Below are positions 25,594-36,171 of a stretch of 64,000 bases of DNA, one piece after another. The stretch is from Drosophila persimilis. Its lineage: Eukaryota; Arthropoda; Insecta; Diptera; Drosophilidae. The translations under genes were made by a program, and so were the position numbers. Location: contig NW_020825289.1 of NCBI RefSeq assembly GCF_003286085.1, positions 22,222,001-22,286,000 of the forward strand, in the 5' to 3' direction. Position 1 is the stretch's first letter. Each line of letters starts with the position of its first letter. Below the pieces are notes generated by a model. The model was not told the origin of the DNA. It saw only the letters and a list, made by a program, of their open reading frames with translations, and did no database searches.

Positions 25594-28500
25594 TTTCCTG
25601 AATCGAAATACGAAGTGACAAATTTACGAATTTACGAAATTCAGATCCAGTTTCGACAGTGAAATCTAGTACTGCTGACCGCAACAGGTGCACACAATAC
25701 ACTCCTAGAGTCTAGACTGTGGACCGTAATGAAAATGAAATGTTTCGGCCCCTGCGTCTAGGTCTCCGTGGACTGTGGCTCTAACCTTGTGCGATTTTAA
25801 CGACATTCGAGATCTGTGCGGACGGATTGTGGAAGTTCATGTGCCTCTCGCTTTCGATTTGAGTTTGTTCAACCCGAATGGGTTGACGGCTTTTGGCTTC
25901 GATTTGTAGCATTGGATGGACAGACAGCTGACAGATGCAATGCCCACTAGAGGAGGAACGGAGCTCTTTCTATATATATCCATCCCTCTGAAATGTGGGC
26001 CATCCGAGGCTGTGATTCACTTAAGGGCTCTGCTCTGATCTCCTCTGCAAATAGCTTATGATTCATGCTCTAGAGAATAGGATTTCCTGCGTAATTTAGT
26101 CATATCTAAAGGCTGGGATTAGCTAATTTTAGTAGATAATTTAGCAATAATTAACACGACTCACCTCAAGTGGCACGAATCCAATCCACAAAAGAAACTC
26201 GCAAAATAATAACTTGCGGTTCGGTGGATCCGCAGAAGCAAAAGCAGAGGCTAAAGAATCCACTATTCAGTTTTTACAAGCTGGTGGAAAATCCGTTACA
26301 AACATCAAGTTGTTGTGAAAATTCGTATGTCGTTTTCGCAGTTGCTAAACCTTTTCAACACTTTGTTTTATACTTTTTTGCATTTTCGTTAATTTTTCTA
26401 ACATTTTTGTTTGTTTTCGTTTGTTTGATTTTCTGGTTTGTGCTAGAAATGAATGAAAGATTTCGGATGAAACTTGCGGATTAATTGCGGACAAGAACTG
26501 ATTGAAAAAATAAAGGGAAATCTTTCGCTGTGAAAATCTTTTTTGAGAGGAGACAGAACTTTGACTCTTAAATTACCCCTAAATGGGTCCCTTCAGGCAA
26601 ATGCTGCAACTCCAAATTGAGCCGAGCTAATAAGTTTACGCAATCCGAGTCGGATCTCGGTTAGTAAGTCTTAGCTCCAGCCCCAGCCCCCAACAGACAT
26701 GGGGGTCAAGTCCATTAAGCCAGACACAACATGCACAGAGCAGAGCCTATGGCAGAGCAAAGCAGACCTTGACATTAGGGCGTTTTGAATTTCGTTTCTC
26801 GGGCAACTTGGTTAACCGTTTTGTTTCGTTTCGAATTTCCTGCTCAAATCAATCAAAGCTCCGCTCCATTCCCCTCCACTCCGCTGCATTCAATCGAATT
26901 GCATTTACAGCTAAATCTAAAGCTTGGCTTCGATCATTTTCGTCCCTGCATTTCCACACACACACACGCTGTGGAAATATTTTACCGCATACGTAGCAGA
27001 AATATTGCACTATTCACTGGAATTTGTTTATGCTCGTATTCATCATTCGTTATAATAAATTTATAAATGCTGATAAGGCCTTGCGGCTGACTTTTTCTTT
27101 CGTTTCGCACGTTGAAACACTTGTTGAAACGCAGGGAACAAACAAATAGGCACACACAAATACACAAACACCGACTTACACGAGGTGGAGCTGCGCCTAT
27201 GGACCGACTCCACACACAAATGACGCGAGTGGGAAGCACGGGAACACAAACAGCTAATACGTTAAAATGGGGAGCACGGGCTCCAACACAACCGACTCGC
27301 TCAACTATTTTGTTTGAATGTGACACGACTGTGGGGCTCAGAGATCCAATTTTAAATCAGCTGGCCGTTGGACCTGGCAGCTGGCAGACCCTCAGAAATA
27401 TACCGAAACATACCGTAAATATACTGACGAATTCAAGTTATATTATAACAGAGCAAAATAGGTGCCGAAATATACGGTCTCATTTAAAAATATACCGATG
27501 AATTATTCAAATTCTTCGTTTTTGATATTCCGTCCAATATTACTAGCTAGATAGAACACTCAGTCCTGCCCACATAATTTTATCCGACCAATGAATCAAT
27601 TTTCTACTTGACTGGCTTATTTTAAATACTTGTTCTTATTGGATCTTATCCAAAAACTGGTTTTATCGAAAATGGTGAAACAAATAAAACCGAAGCCACC
27701 AAGTGAAGCCCGCTTCGATCATGTTTGAGGCGAACCAGTTGGTTTGACGTGGAGTTAGAGAAGAGAAAAGGGGAGTTTAGCGTAGCTAAATGAATACCCT
27801 ATACCTTTATTTGCGGAATTTTATTTAGAAATTCAAAAAATTCCACAAATAAATTCGATATATATAAAAATGTACCCAAATATACGGAACTAAGAAACGA
27901 ACTACGCAACAACGGCAGTAAGAAGTACTTGCGAAAACCGAAGTATAGGGTACTATCCTCATCGACCCTTGTAGGGAATAAGAACATAATGTAATATGAA
28001 CGCTGGAAATTTCATAAATTATAAGTGCACTTAATAATCTCTCTCGCTGTGGGAGCAGAGTGGTCTGATTAACCCTGTTAGCGGAGCTTGCCATTCATTT
28101 TGCATGCGAAAAGGTTACAGTTGAAAGGCTGCCCACAGCCACCAGCTACAGACCCACCCACGCCTCCGAATGCAGGTGGAAAGCATTGTCCTTCGAATGG
28201 AAATTTATGCAGAATTTGTGTCATTTCAATTTCGTGGAAAGGCCAAAGTTCACGTTGAAATGTTTTAAATGTTATCTATCGCCGGCAGCTGTGCTAGTTT
28301 TCTGTTGTTCAAGAACGCAGACGTCCTTGGCTGGCAAAAAGGAAGTCATTCCTTTAGAGAGATTCATTCATATAGAGAATCTCATTGTATAATAATAGAT
28401 CATATAGGACAACCTCATCAAACTGGAAGAAGGGATGTTCTACCTTAACCTATAAGACCTATAGAGAATGGATATGGATACTCCAAACATCCTCTCAATC

Positions 28501-31500
28501 AAACATCCCTTACAGACACAGTATTTTCGTTCTTTTTATTTTCTATTAATCTTCATTCCCAATATATCTTATAAGCTAGTTTCTTCGTAATGTATTCAAT
28601 TTACTAGGCCATTCTTTTGCGCTACGCAAATCTCCCGCACACCAAATTGGACAAATAATCAAAGCCCCAGCTTTTATGGCAAATTAATCGCCGAGCCGCT
28701 GCTCAAACGCTATTTAAACATTATTAAAAGCAGATCGCTGTTCGATCGCTCTTCGATCACTGTTCTATTCGGAATTGGTCAAATCAGCTTAGCAGCTGTT
28801 ATATACATACTATATATGGCCATCGATCCATCGATCGATCGATTTCACATCGCTGTTCACGGATTTCCGCTCCCAAGCTACTAGAATTTCCAGGCCTGCC
28901 TGCCTGATTAGGCGTGGTGCCGAGTGGCGTCTTAGAGCGGGTCATTTGATACAGAAAAGAAAGGATGGCTGGCTAGGCTGTAGCTGTAGGAGGAGCGATT
29001 AGCATGTTAAACAAAAGGTTCGGTTCTGTCGGTTTGCTTAAGGCAGTCGGCTGCCTAAGGTCTATAATTAAGCGACATAAACTTGGGTATTAGGCGCTAA
29101 ATATACAAAAATAAAGCTCTGCATCAGAGACAGTGCGCCTGTCTCTCCACTCCGCGATTTGCATAACTGTTTGGCTGGGCCACGCACTTGGGACTTGGTC
29201 ATGGGTCTGGGTATGGGTCTAGGTCTGGTTGTTTGGCTGTTTTGTCCGTCTGTGGGTCTAACTATGTTTCTGGGGTCTGGGGTCTGTGGCTGTGGGTCTT
29301 GGGCTGCATTCAGAACCAGACGGACGGCAACTAAAAACGGAGGCAAACACACACAGTCGCACTTTGGGGCATGGCATGCACATGCACATGCACCTGTCCA
29401 CATAAGCGGCCATCGTGAGCCACCGCCGTTGGGCTTTCATTTGCTGCTAAGAAAGAGTAAACAGGGCGAGTCGCTTCTTCTTACACGGATGCGCTTTCCA
29501 AAGGAGGTTCTATCACCGCTTAAGCATCCAAAAATAAGCGGAAATGGAGTAGAGTGTCGCCCAATGATGAAACTCTTGAAAATAAATGGAAAATGATTCT
29601 TTGATGATTGGCATCAACTTGAAAATACTTTAAATATTTATTCCTCGCTTTCCAGCATATTTAAGTATTACAGGGTATTTACTTTTCGACCAACCACACT
29701 GTCTTCATTCTATTTTCGTAAAACACAAAAGAATTTCCATCAATAATGTCAATAGTACTGCCACAACAACAACAACAACAATGAGATCGGGACACTCCTT
29801 CTGGCTTTGGGCTTTGGCTTTGGGTCCCGCCTCGGGTTCTTCTTCTGTTTTCGTTCTGCCGTCGTCGGCGTCTCTGTCTCCGTCTGCGCCTCCGTCCGTG
29901 CCGTACAGCATTGGAGACGAATTATGGCCATTAAAGCTGCTTGGGGTTTTAAGTTATTAGGCAACTTGAATTTCAAACTGCACTTGACGCTTGTCAGACA
30001 ACAGCAGCAGCAGCACCAACACCAGCACCAGATACACACCCCACCCATACAGAGGCACTTTATGCAAGAAGTCTTCTTTTGTTGTGCACCAAGATTTGGT
30101 TGAATTTCACTTAACGGAAAGGCCTTAAAACCAATTAGTCCCTCAATCAATGATTTTCCAGAGAGGGGGCGAGGCAAGCCTTGTGTTTAATATTATATTT
30201 TAAGGTCAGTGGGCGGATAACCGAAGCCAACCACCCAAAAACCCACCCACCTATGAAACCATTCACTCAGTCATCCGTCACCTGTTGACTGCTTGTGGTT
30301 GGAGGGGACCCCTTTAGGCACCCTTTAAATCGTTGACATCGCCCAAACAGATGGCTCATGGGACTCCCGTCTCTGCCTCCGACTCCGTGTCCGTGTGCAT
30401 TGCTTATACACCGTTAGCTTCAGTGACTTTGATCTATATTTAAGTTCGGTTCGCAATATTGATTATAGGGTGACTTTTGTGGAAATGCTATGAAGGGGAA
30501 TCGATAAATGAATCTCAAACTCCAACTTTCGATGCTAAAATTTTTGAATAGGAGTTTAGAAAATTAGTCTGCTCATATAAGAATTAATTTAATTAATCCA
30601 GAGGTGAGAGCCTCACTCGCATCACGGGGCTGGTGCACCCATTTCTCCCACAAGGACATCAAATGTTACTGGAATTTTTCCAAAATGCATTTTTTATATA
30701 ATTTTTTGTTTTATTTAAAGTAAATGCCAAATTCATTCAAAAATCCCAAAAACTATTTTTTTTTGTAATTTAATGTTCATTCATTTCTCTCACACACTCT
30801 GCCTTCTTTTCCCATAAGGTTTCACCGATCTACTAACTAGTCATTGCCAAAACGAGTGGCCTCTAGATAACTAATAATAACTAATAATAATAGCTAAAAC
30901 TAGTTTTCCAAGTAAGCAGCCACAATGAAAGGGGGGAGCTGAGCATTATAGCAAGATTGTAGTTTACTTTTGTAATAGACAAATAATTGGTGCTGAATAA
31001 ATTTTCTATAGGATGGGCAATTTTAAAGGGAGCAGATAGATGGCATTATTGTTAAAAAAATATTTAAATATTAAAAAAAAAAATTAATTTAAATAAAATT
31101 AATTAATTTGTCTACATGTTAATTACGCGATGGTTACACATTTGCTACATTTGAACTACATATTTATGTAATTATCTAAGGTGACATCCGAAGGGGAAAT
31201 GTTACGTCTGTTGACAAGCTTGGCCGCTTTTTTTTCATATAAGCCCCATGGAAGCGCCAGCGTGAAAAACCTCCGTTATCCATATATAAACACGCCTTTT
31301 TTCCATTTTTGAAAAAATTTAGATTGTGATGCCAATCGATCGGAAATTCGATATTGATCAGGATTGAGATTATGAATCGGGGCTGGACCGGGGCCGCAAA
31401 ATGGCATTTCTACGCGATTTTGACATGGCCCGAAGCATACAAAAGTATGCAATGCTTTACAATATTACGTCAAAATGCATATATTTTACATTCTCATCTT

Positions 31501-31600
31501 ACATTACATATATGCAAGAGACATGTGTAGGTCGCAAAAGAAGGGCATCATCAAATGGAAGAAGAAGAGTCGTTTCGAAACGCGCGACATCTAGCTACTT
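25594..31600. other. Mostly non-coding DNA with one dispersed repeat copy
   Basis: No gene supported. A possible non-coding exon on the minus strand ends near 27,178 in CCTCGT|GTAAGT and could be the first exon of the RNASEK-like gene, with the repeat copy at 27.4-27.7 kb directly upstream. AT-rich DNA dominates 26,100-26,550 and 30,450-31,350. A G/T-rich stretch with GGGTCT repeats lies at about 29,180-29,310. Open frames over these are short and have no domain signal. Confidence 0.5.
27395..27690. repeat. Dispersed AT-rich repeat, copy 1
   Basis: It shares ordered blocks with three other places in the window (42.86, 43.85 and 44.05 kb). The blocks are ACCGTAAATATACTGACGAA, TGCCCACATAATTTTA, ATTTTCTACTTGACTGGC and a TTATTGGATCTTATCCAAAA block. 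It is closest to copy 3, including the ending ACTGGTTTTATCGAAAA. No open frame. The family looks like a non-autonomous mobile element; I cannot name it. Confidence 0.7.
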
Positions 31601-31829
31601 TAAAGCGAAGCTCTAAACATTTACTGGATATCAAGAAAATTTAAAAACTTGCGCGCAAATAGTGCCGATAGAGGCACCCTTGCTGCGACTCTCAACGTTC
31701 CCGCACGCTTTTGTTTGCCTTTTGTGGACTTCCTGTTCTCCTGTTGAGGAATCGCTGTGGATGTGGAACCGCTGTCCCTAACCTGCATTTTGCAAACCAC
31801 AGGTCGCTGATTAGAGCGACAATGCCCTT

Positions 31830-32155
31830 GTTATCCTCATGGCCTGTGCTGAGGTCGCAAATCAAAATCTTAACCAGAGCCTGCAGTTCCGCCTGCTCAA
31901 GTATCCGCATTTGATCAGCGATCGCCGGCTGGCAGTCAATCCAATGTGCAGCAGCGTTTGTACAGCGATAACCAAGAGGGTCGGGTCCCATCACAGAACA
32001 TGCAGCACAGCACCCACATACCCAGAGTTGGAAACTTTTCAGTTCCTCCAGCACACGTCCAATCCCGTCCAATTCCACATCCACAGCAGCATCGCACTCA
32101 GTTCTCCCATTATCAAGGCAATAATCGTTTCCCAACCGACCCGACAGTCTGAATG
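31830..32155 (+). pseudogene. Possible decayed coding fragment, family unknown
   Basis: Two adjacent plus-strand readings look like fly coding sequence but sit in different frames that meet at about 31,943. The first gives ...NQSLQFRLLKYPHLISDRRL. The second gives QQRLYSDNQEGRVPSQNM followed by a Gln/Pro/His-rich stretch ending TDPTV and a stop at 32,152. One small indel would join them. No start, no splice sites and no flanking exons are seen. The opposite strand also has a 156-residue open frame (31,692-32,162), so the coding sense is not certain. I do not recognise the source protein. Confidence 0.3.
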
Positions 32156-32159
32156 CAGT

Positions 32160-33600
32160 CATCCCATAAACAAGCCACGAGCACGACTCCTGGTCTGTCG
32201 GTCAACGACAGCGGCGCGAGAAACGACACCAAAAGCCCAGACCAGACCAATTCATGATTGGAAACTGTCATTGGTTCGCCTTCCATCTGAGATTGCCAAA
32301 TGCAAAACGCCGGGCAGCACCAAAATACCCCCGTCTCTGTAGCAACACCAGAGCCAGCTCGGGGGCTCTAACTTTGTCAGCTCCACATTCATATCCATTT
32401 TCATTTCCATATCCATGTACACGCTGATTCATTCATTAAATTCAGGCAAAGCGTCATAAATGCCACGCATTTTTTAGCTGTTCTGCTCCTTCGCGTCGTT
32501 GATTTTGCCATTTGTTTCTGATTTAATTAAGCAGCGTTTGTCCATTTTGCAATGTTTCTGTTTTTTGTATTTCGGGATACCCTTACGGGGAGTACCATAG
32601 TTTTTACTTGAGGTGTGCCAAACATACAGAAGAAGGGTATATTTTTGGATAGGTTGTTGTGGGAAGATGGAATTCTATTGAATGTAATGGAATCGTTTGG
32701 CTGCATCTGCCATCTGCTAGGGTATTCGATCCTTCGGAGTCCGAGTCAAGATGTTGTTGGTTGTTGCATTACATGTAACATTTGCAAGTAAAATGCGACA
32801 GGAGCCGGAGCCAGGCACTAGAAGCGATCGTGGTGTTAATTAATTGAATTGATGAAAAATAAAGCATACGCCGCGTGGAACACGCGCACAATGCGAGAGA
32901 GGAATTTGTCGAATGCGAGAGGCATTGGGAAAGCAAGCTGAAACGAACGCTGAACGCTGCCCCGACTCAGACTTGTCCACTGGTTAATTAGGCCCGTCAT
33001 CCAAAATCCAAAATCCTAAAAATTTTGCACTCATTTGGAGCGCACGCCGCCCGATCACCAAATCGAGCCATCGGACTTGTCTTGGCCCGATCAGAGCGGG
33101 GTCGGATGGTGGCGGGGGGGGGGGGGGGGGTTGTGCTGTGCGCTCTCCTTAAAGCGGCATTTTGTGTGGTAATTTGGCATTAGGAAGGGCGGCAAGCCTT
33201 CTATGCGCAAGCTCGAATGGATTGGAACGGAGCAGAATGGATCCCGAACTGAACAAACTCGTAAAGCGATTGGTGGAAAATTGCTTTCCACGTCGGCCAA
33301 ATGTGGGGCATGCAGTGTGGCTTCAATGGAAATCTTTTATTTATAAACCGTGGCCAAAACGAAACCGGAGTTTCGGAGTGGACATGGAACACTTGTTTGG
33401 TTTGGCAGTTGCCGATGTTAGCAGCAGCAATTGTTGCTATTGACTTAATATTTGCTAATAGATTTCACATAAATCACATTCCATTGGCATGATTTATGCA
33501 TGAACCCCACTCACAAGTGTCTTTCACTCTCTCTCTCGCTCATTCTAGTTCTCTTTTGGTGTCTCTATCTCTGTCTCTCTCTTTCCTTGTGAGTTAAGTA
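32160..33600. other. Non-coding DNA with a 17-G homopolymer
   Basis: No gene supported. A run of 17 consecutive G residues sits at 33,114-33,130. The rest is ordinary AT-rich spacer with a CT-rich microsatellite at about 33,525-33,590. Confidence 0.6.
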
Positions 33601-33611
33601 TGTATCGCAAC

Positions 33612-33863
33612 CTAAGAGTAATATGCTTTTTTAGTGGCTGTTGATGATGACGTGGCCTCTTGAGAGGAGGCCTCAGCCAAAGCTGTTGCAAGCTGCTTTC
33701 TGAGACGGGTAACATTGCTGGAAGTCTTGGAATTTTTGCAAATTTCGGGGGCTTTTAGCCTTTTGGTAGACTCACCGAAAGCTTTTCCTGGTTGGAGAGA
33801 GCGATTCCAGGTGAAACTTCCTTTTTTCATCGATTCTACCAAGCCTACAAATCCTTCTCTCAT
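33612..33863 (-). CDS. Uncertain small basic protein, 83 residues
   Basis: An intact ATG-to-stop frame without repeat-driven composition. It is rich in Lys, Ser and Thr, with a run SSQEATSSSTATKKAYYS at the C-terminus and SFTWNRSLQPGKAF near the N-terminus. No signal peptide or membrane helix. The codon mix is balanced rather than low-complexity, which is why I keep it. There is no AATAAA close downstream on its strand and no clear promoter, and I do not recognise a family. It may be chance, an exon of a larger gene or a testis-type small gene. Confidence 0.3.
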   Translation of the reverse strand: MREGFVGLVESMKKGSFTWNRSLQPGKAFGESTKRLKAPEICKNSKTSSNVTRLRKQLATALAEASSQEATSSSTATKKAYYS

Positions 33864-33869
33864 ACTGGG

Positions 33870-35050
33870 AAATCATTTAACATCATTTTACTACCATTCG
33901 CACTTCTGTAATCCCAAAAATCTCGAATATGTCTTTCAATTCTTGAAAAATAATATATATACATACAGGAGTTTTGTTGCCATCATTCGTTTTTCGCCGA
34001 TAATCTACTCGCAACAATTTGTTAGGCTCTCATGAATGATCTTTTTAGAAGAATACATTAATATTTTTTGAAGTAATCGCAGCATGTCATCGATTTATAC
34101 CCTCGCCCACCCCAAATGCAATAAAAAGTCCCACGTACCGTCAGATGCTGCCGCATAGATTGCAGCGGGAGAAGGGGCTAGTGCAATGATTCCTAGCCAA
34201 GTGTCCTCGACTCAGACTTCGACTGCGACTGCGTCTGTGATGTGGCGTGGCCGCAGACAACTGTTATGGCCATCAAATATGGTCAAATGTGGCACGCTGC
34301 GGCATTCGAGGCACGATAAAGATAAATATGAAGCCTGGGATTGTTGAATGTTCGATTTGGCAAGCGCGGCCATTATGCAATTTGGGGAGAATTTTCGAGC
34401 CACACCAGACGACAGCCCCAGCCCCAGTAGGCGGGTCGAGAATTGTTGCGAGAACAATTAGACGACATTCTCCAAAGGCTAATTAAGTTGTTAGTGGCAA
34501 GGTTGGGTGGGGTGCGGGCCAAAGCATTCTGATTTAGGCTTCGGACTGATTAGATGGGGTGGTGCCGCGGGGCTGGCCGGCTGTCCAAATTGGGGAGTTA
34601 ATCAACGAATTCAATTAGCGGAGGCTTTCTAATTCGAAACTCCCCAGTGGAAATACATCTCCAGACACAGGTCTGCCTTTCCTGCCACACAGCCTGCCGC
34701 AGCGAAGCCTTTGCCGGCAAGTGGTCTGCCTTGCCAGATCGTTGCGTCATCAGATCGGAGCTCCATCGAGGCACAGTCCCAGCCGCAGCCGCAGCTTCTT
34801 GCCCCAACCGCCAGCAACAACAGCATCCACGAGAATTGCATTCATGCATCGTCCACTTCAGCCAGATACTTCACAAATTGGTGCTGTTGGCCCGCTTTGT
34901 TGACTGTTTTGTCTGACGCTCAGCTCAGATCGAAATCGTTTGGCTATCTACTCGAGCCATCTGTCCGCAGTGTCCGCACTGCCGCTCTGTCCGATCGTAG
35001 CTCTGTCCGTTAAGAGTGCGTGGATCGGATCGCATCGGATCGGATCGGTG
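33870..35050. other. Non-coding DNA upstream of the cuticle-like gene
   Basis: No gene supported. The last 80 bases before the TATA box carry repeated GGATCG/CGGAT units (about 35,021-35,047), probably part of the gene's control region. Confidence 0.5.
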
Positions 35051-35055
35051 TGCAC

Positions 35056-35063
35056 TATAAAAG
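35056..35063 (+). promoter_or_regulatory. TATA box of the cuticle-like gene
   Basis: TATAAAAG about 30 bases upstream of an initiator-like TTTACAGTTG (about 35,086-35,095), which in turn is about 45 bases before the ATG at 35,136. A focused TATA/Inr promoter fits a stage-specific, highly expressed structural protein gene. Confidence 0.8.
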
Positions 35064-35135
35064 TAACGCAATGCACGCAATCCATTTACAGTTGCAGTTC
35101 TCCCTCGAAGCCAAGCGAATCTAAGCCAAGCAGAC

Positions 35136-35922
35136 ATGAAACTATTGGTGAGTCGAGCAGCACGATCGACAGGATCGGATCAGCGGGATGCTTATAGATC
35201 TCTCTTTGTTGCTCTGCCAGATTCTTACCACCACGCTGCTGGCTGTGGCCAGTGCCGCCCCCGGACTACTCGACTATGGACTGGGACACACGGCGCCTGC
35301 CATCAGCTACGGACATGCTGCCCCAGCGATCAGCTATGCCCCAGCTCCGTCCTACAGCTATGCGGCACATGCTCCGTCCTACAGCTATGCGGCACATGCT
35401 CCGTCCTACAGCTATGCTGCTCCCGCGGTGGTCAAGTCGTATGCGGCGCCTGTGGCAGTGGCTGCTCCAGTGGCTGTCAAGTCGTATGCCCCGGCCACCA
35501 GCTACTCTCATTTCAGTTCGGTACGGAGAAGCTCTTATGTCCGGAGCCTGTTAAAACTAATTTAAACTAATCTCCTTGTTCATCCACAGGTTGTTTCCCA
35601 TGCCACGCCCATTGTTAAATCATATGCTGCTCCGGCCATTAGCTACGCTGCACCTGCCGTAGTGAAGTCATACGCCGCCCCAGCCATTAGCTACGCAGCG
35701 CCTGCCGTAGTGAAGTCATACGCCGCCCCAGCCATTAGCTACGCAGCGCCTGCCGTAGTGAAGTCATACGCCGCCCCAGCCATTAGCTACGCAGCGCCTG
35801 CCGTAGTGAAGTCATACGCCGCCCCAGCCATTAGCTACGCAGCGCCTGCCGTAGTGAAGTCATACGCCGCCCCAGCCATTAGCTACGCTGCACCGTATGA
35901 TGACCACTATGGTTATCACTAA
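35136..35922 (+). CDS. Secreted AAPA-repeat cuticle-like structural protein
   Basis: The three exons are 35,136-35,147, 35,221-35,520 and 35,590-35,922, all phase 0, giving 214 residues. The first exon encodes only MKLL, a common layout in insect cuticle genes; the join yields the signal peptide MKLLILTTTLLAVASAA. The rest is low-complexity Ala/Pro/Tyr/Ser/Val: AAP, SYAA, PAVVKSY and PAISYAA motifs, with APSYSYAAH repeats in exon 2 and six near-identical 16-residue repeats in exon 3. It ends YDDHYGYH. No chitin-binding RR domain is present. The role is inferred to be an extracellular cuticle, eggshell or lens-type structural protein, as for fly genes with AAPA motifs. A 3' UTR follows with AATAAA at 36,148. 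The exact family member cannot be named. Confidence 0.9.
35620..35898 (+). repeat. 48 bp coding minisatellite
   Basis: About six tandem units of 48 bases (16 residues, KSYAAPAISYAAPAVV). The central four or so are identical base for base, including third positions, while the outer units carry synonymous changes. This pattern points to recent unequal exchange or gene conversion. Confidence 0.95.
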
Positions 35923-36107
35923 GCGGACGCTGCTCCATCAGGGGATGGGGATGGACGCGGATCAGGTCGAGAATCCAGTTGTGAGGCATGGAGCGGCAGC
36001 AGCCGAGGCACGTTCTTCCTTTAGTATTTCCCACAGTCCAAAAGTAGTCGAAATCCTTCTTTCTATCTGAAACGAACCGAACCGGATCTGTCTCTGAATA
36101 TTTCGTA

Positions 36108-36153
36108 TTTATTAAGAACCCATTAATAACATATCTCTCTCACTGCAAATAAA
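36108..36153. terminator. Convergent polyadenylation signals
   Basis: The plus-strand AATAAA at 36,148-36,153 serves the cuticle-like gene. A minus-strand AATAAA (TTTATT at 36,108-36,113) serves the receptor-like gene whose stop is at 36,172. The two 3' ends therefore overlap by several tens of bases. Confidence 0.7.
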
Positions 36154-36171
36154 GGAAATTCATTCGATTTT

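Noticed and set aside
1..35000. tRNA or microRNA genes in the gene-poor left half
   Set aside because: I looked for the tRNA T-loop signature and for well-known fly microRNA sequences and saw none; a covariance-model scan is needed for a firm negative.
35620..35898. CRISPR-like regular repeats
   Set aside because: The 48 bp units are contiguous, have no spacers and encode an in-frame secreted protein in an animal genome.
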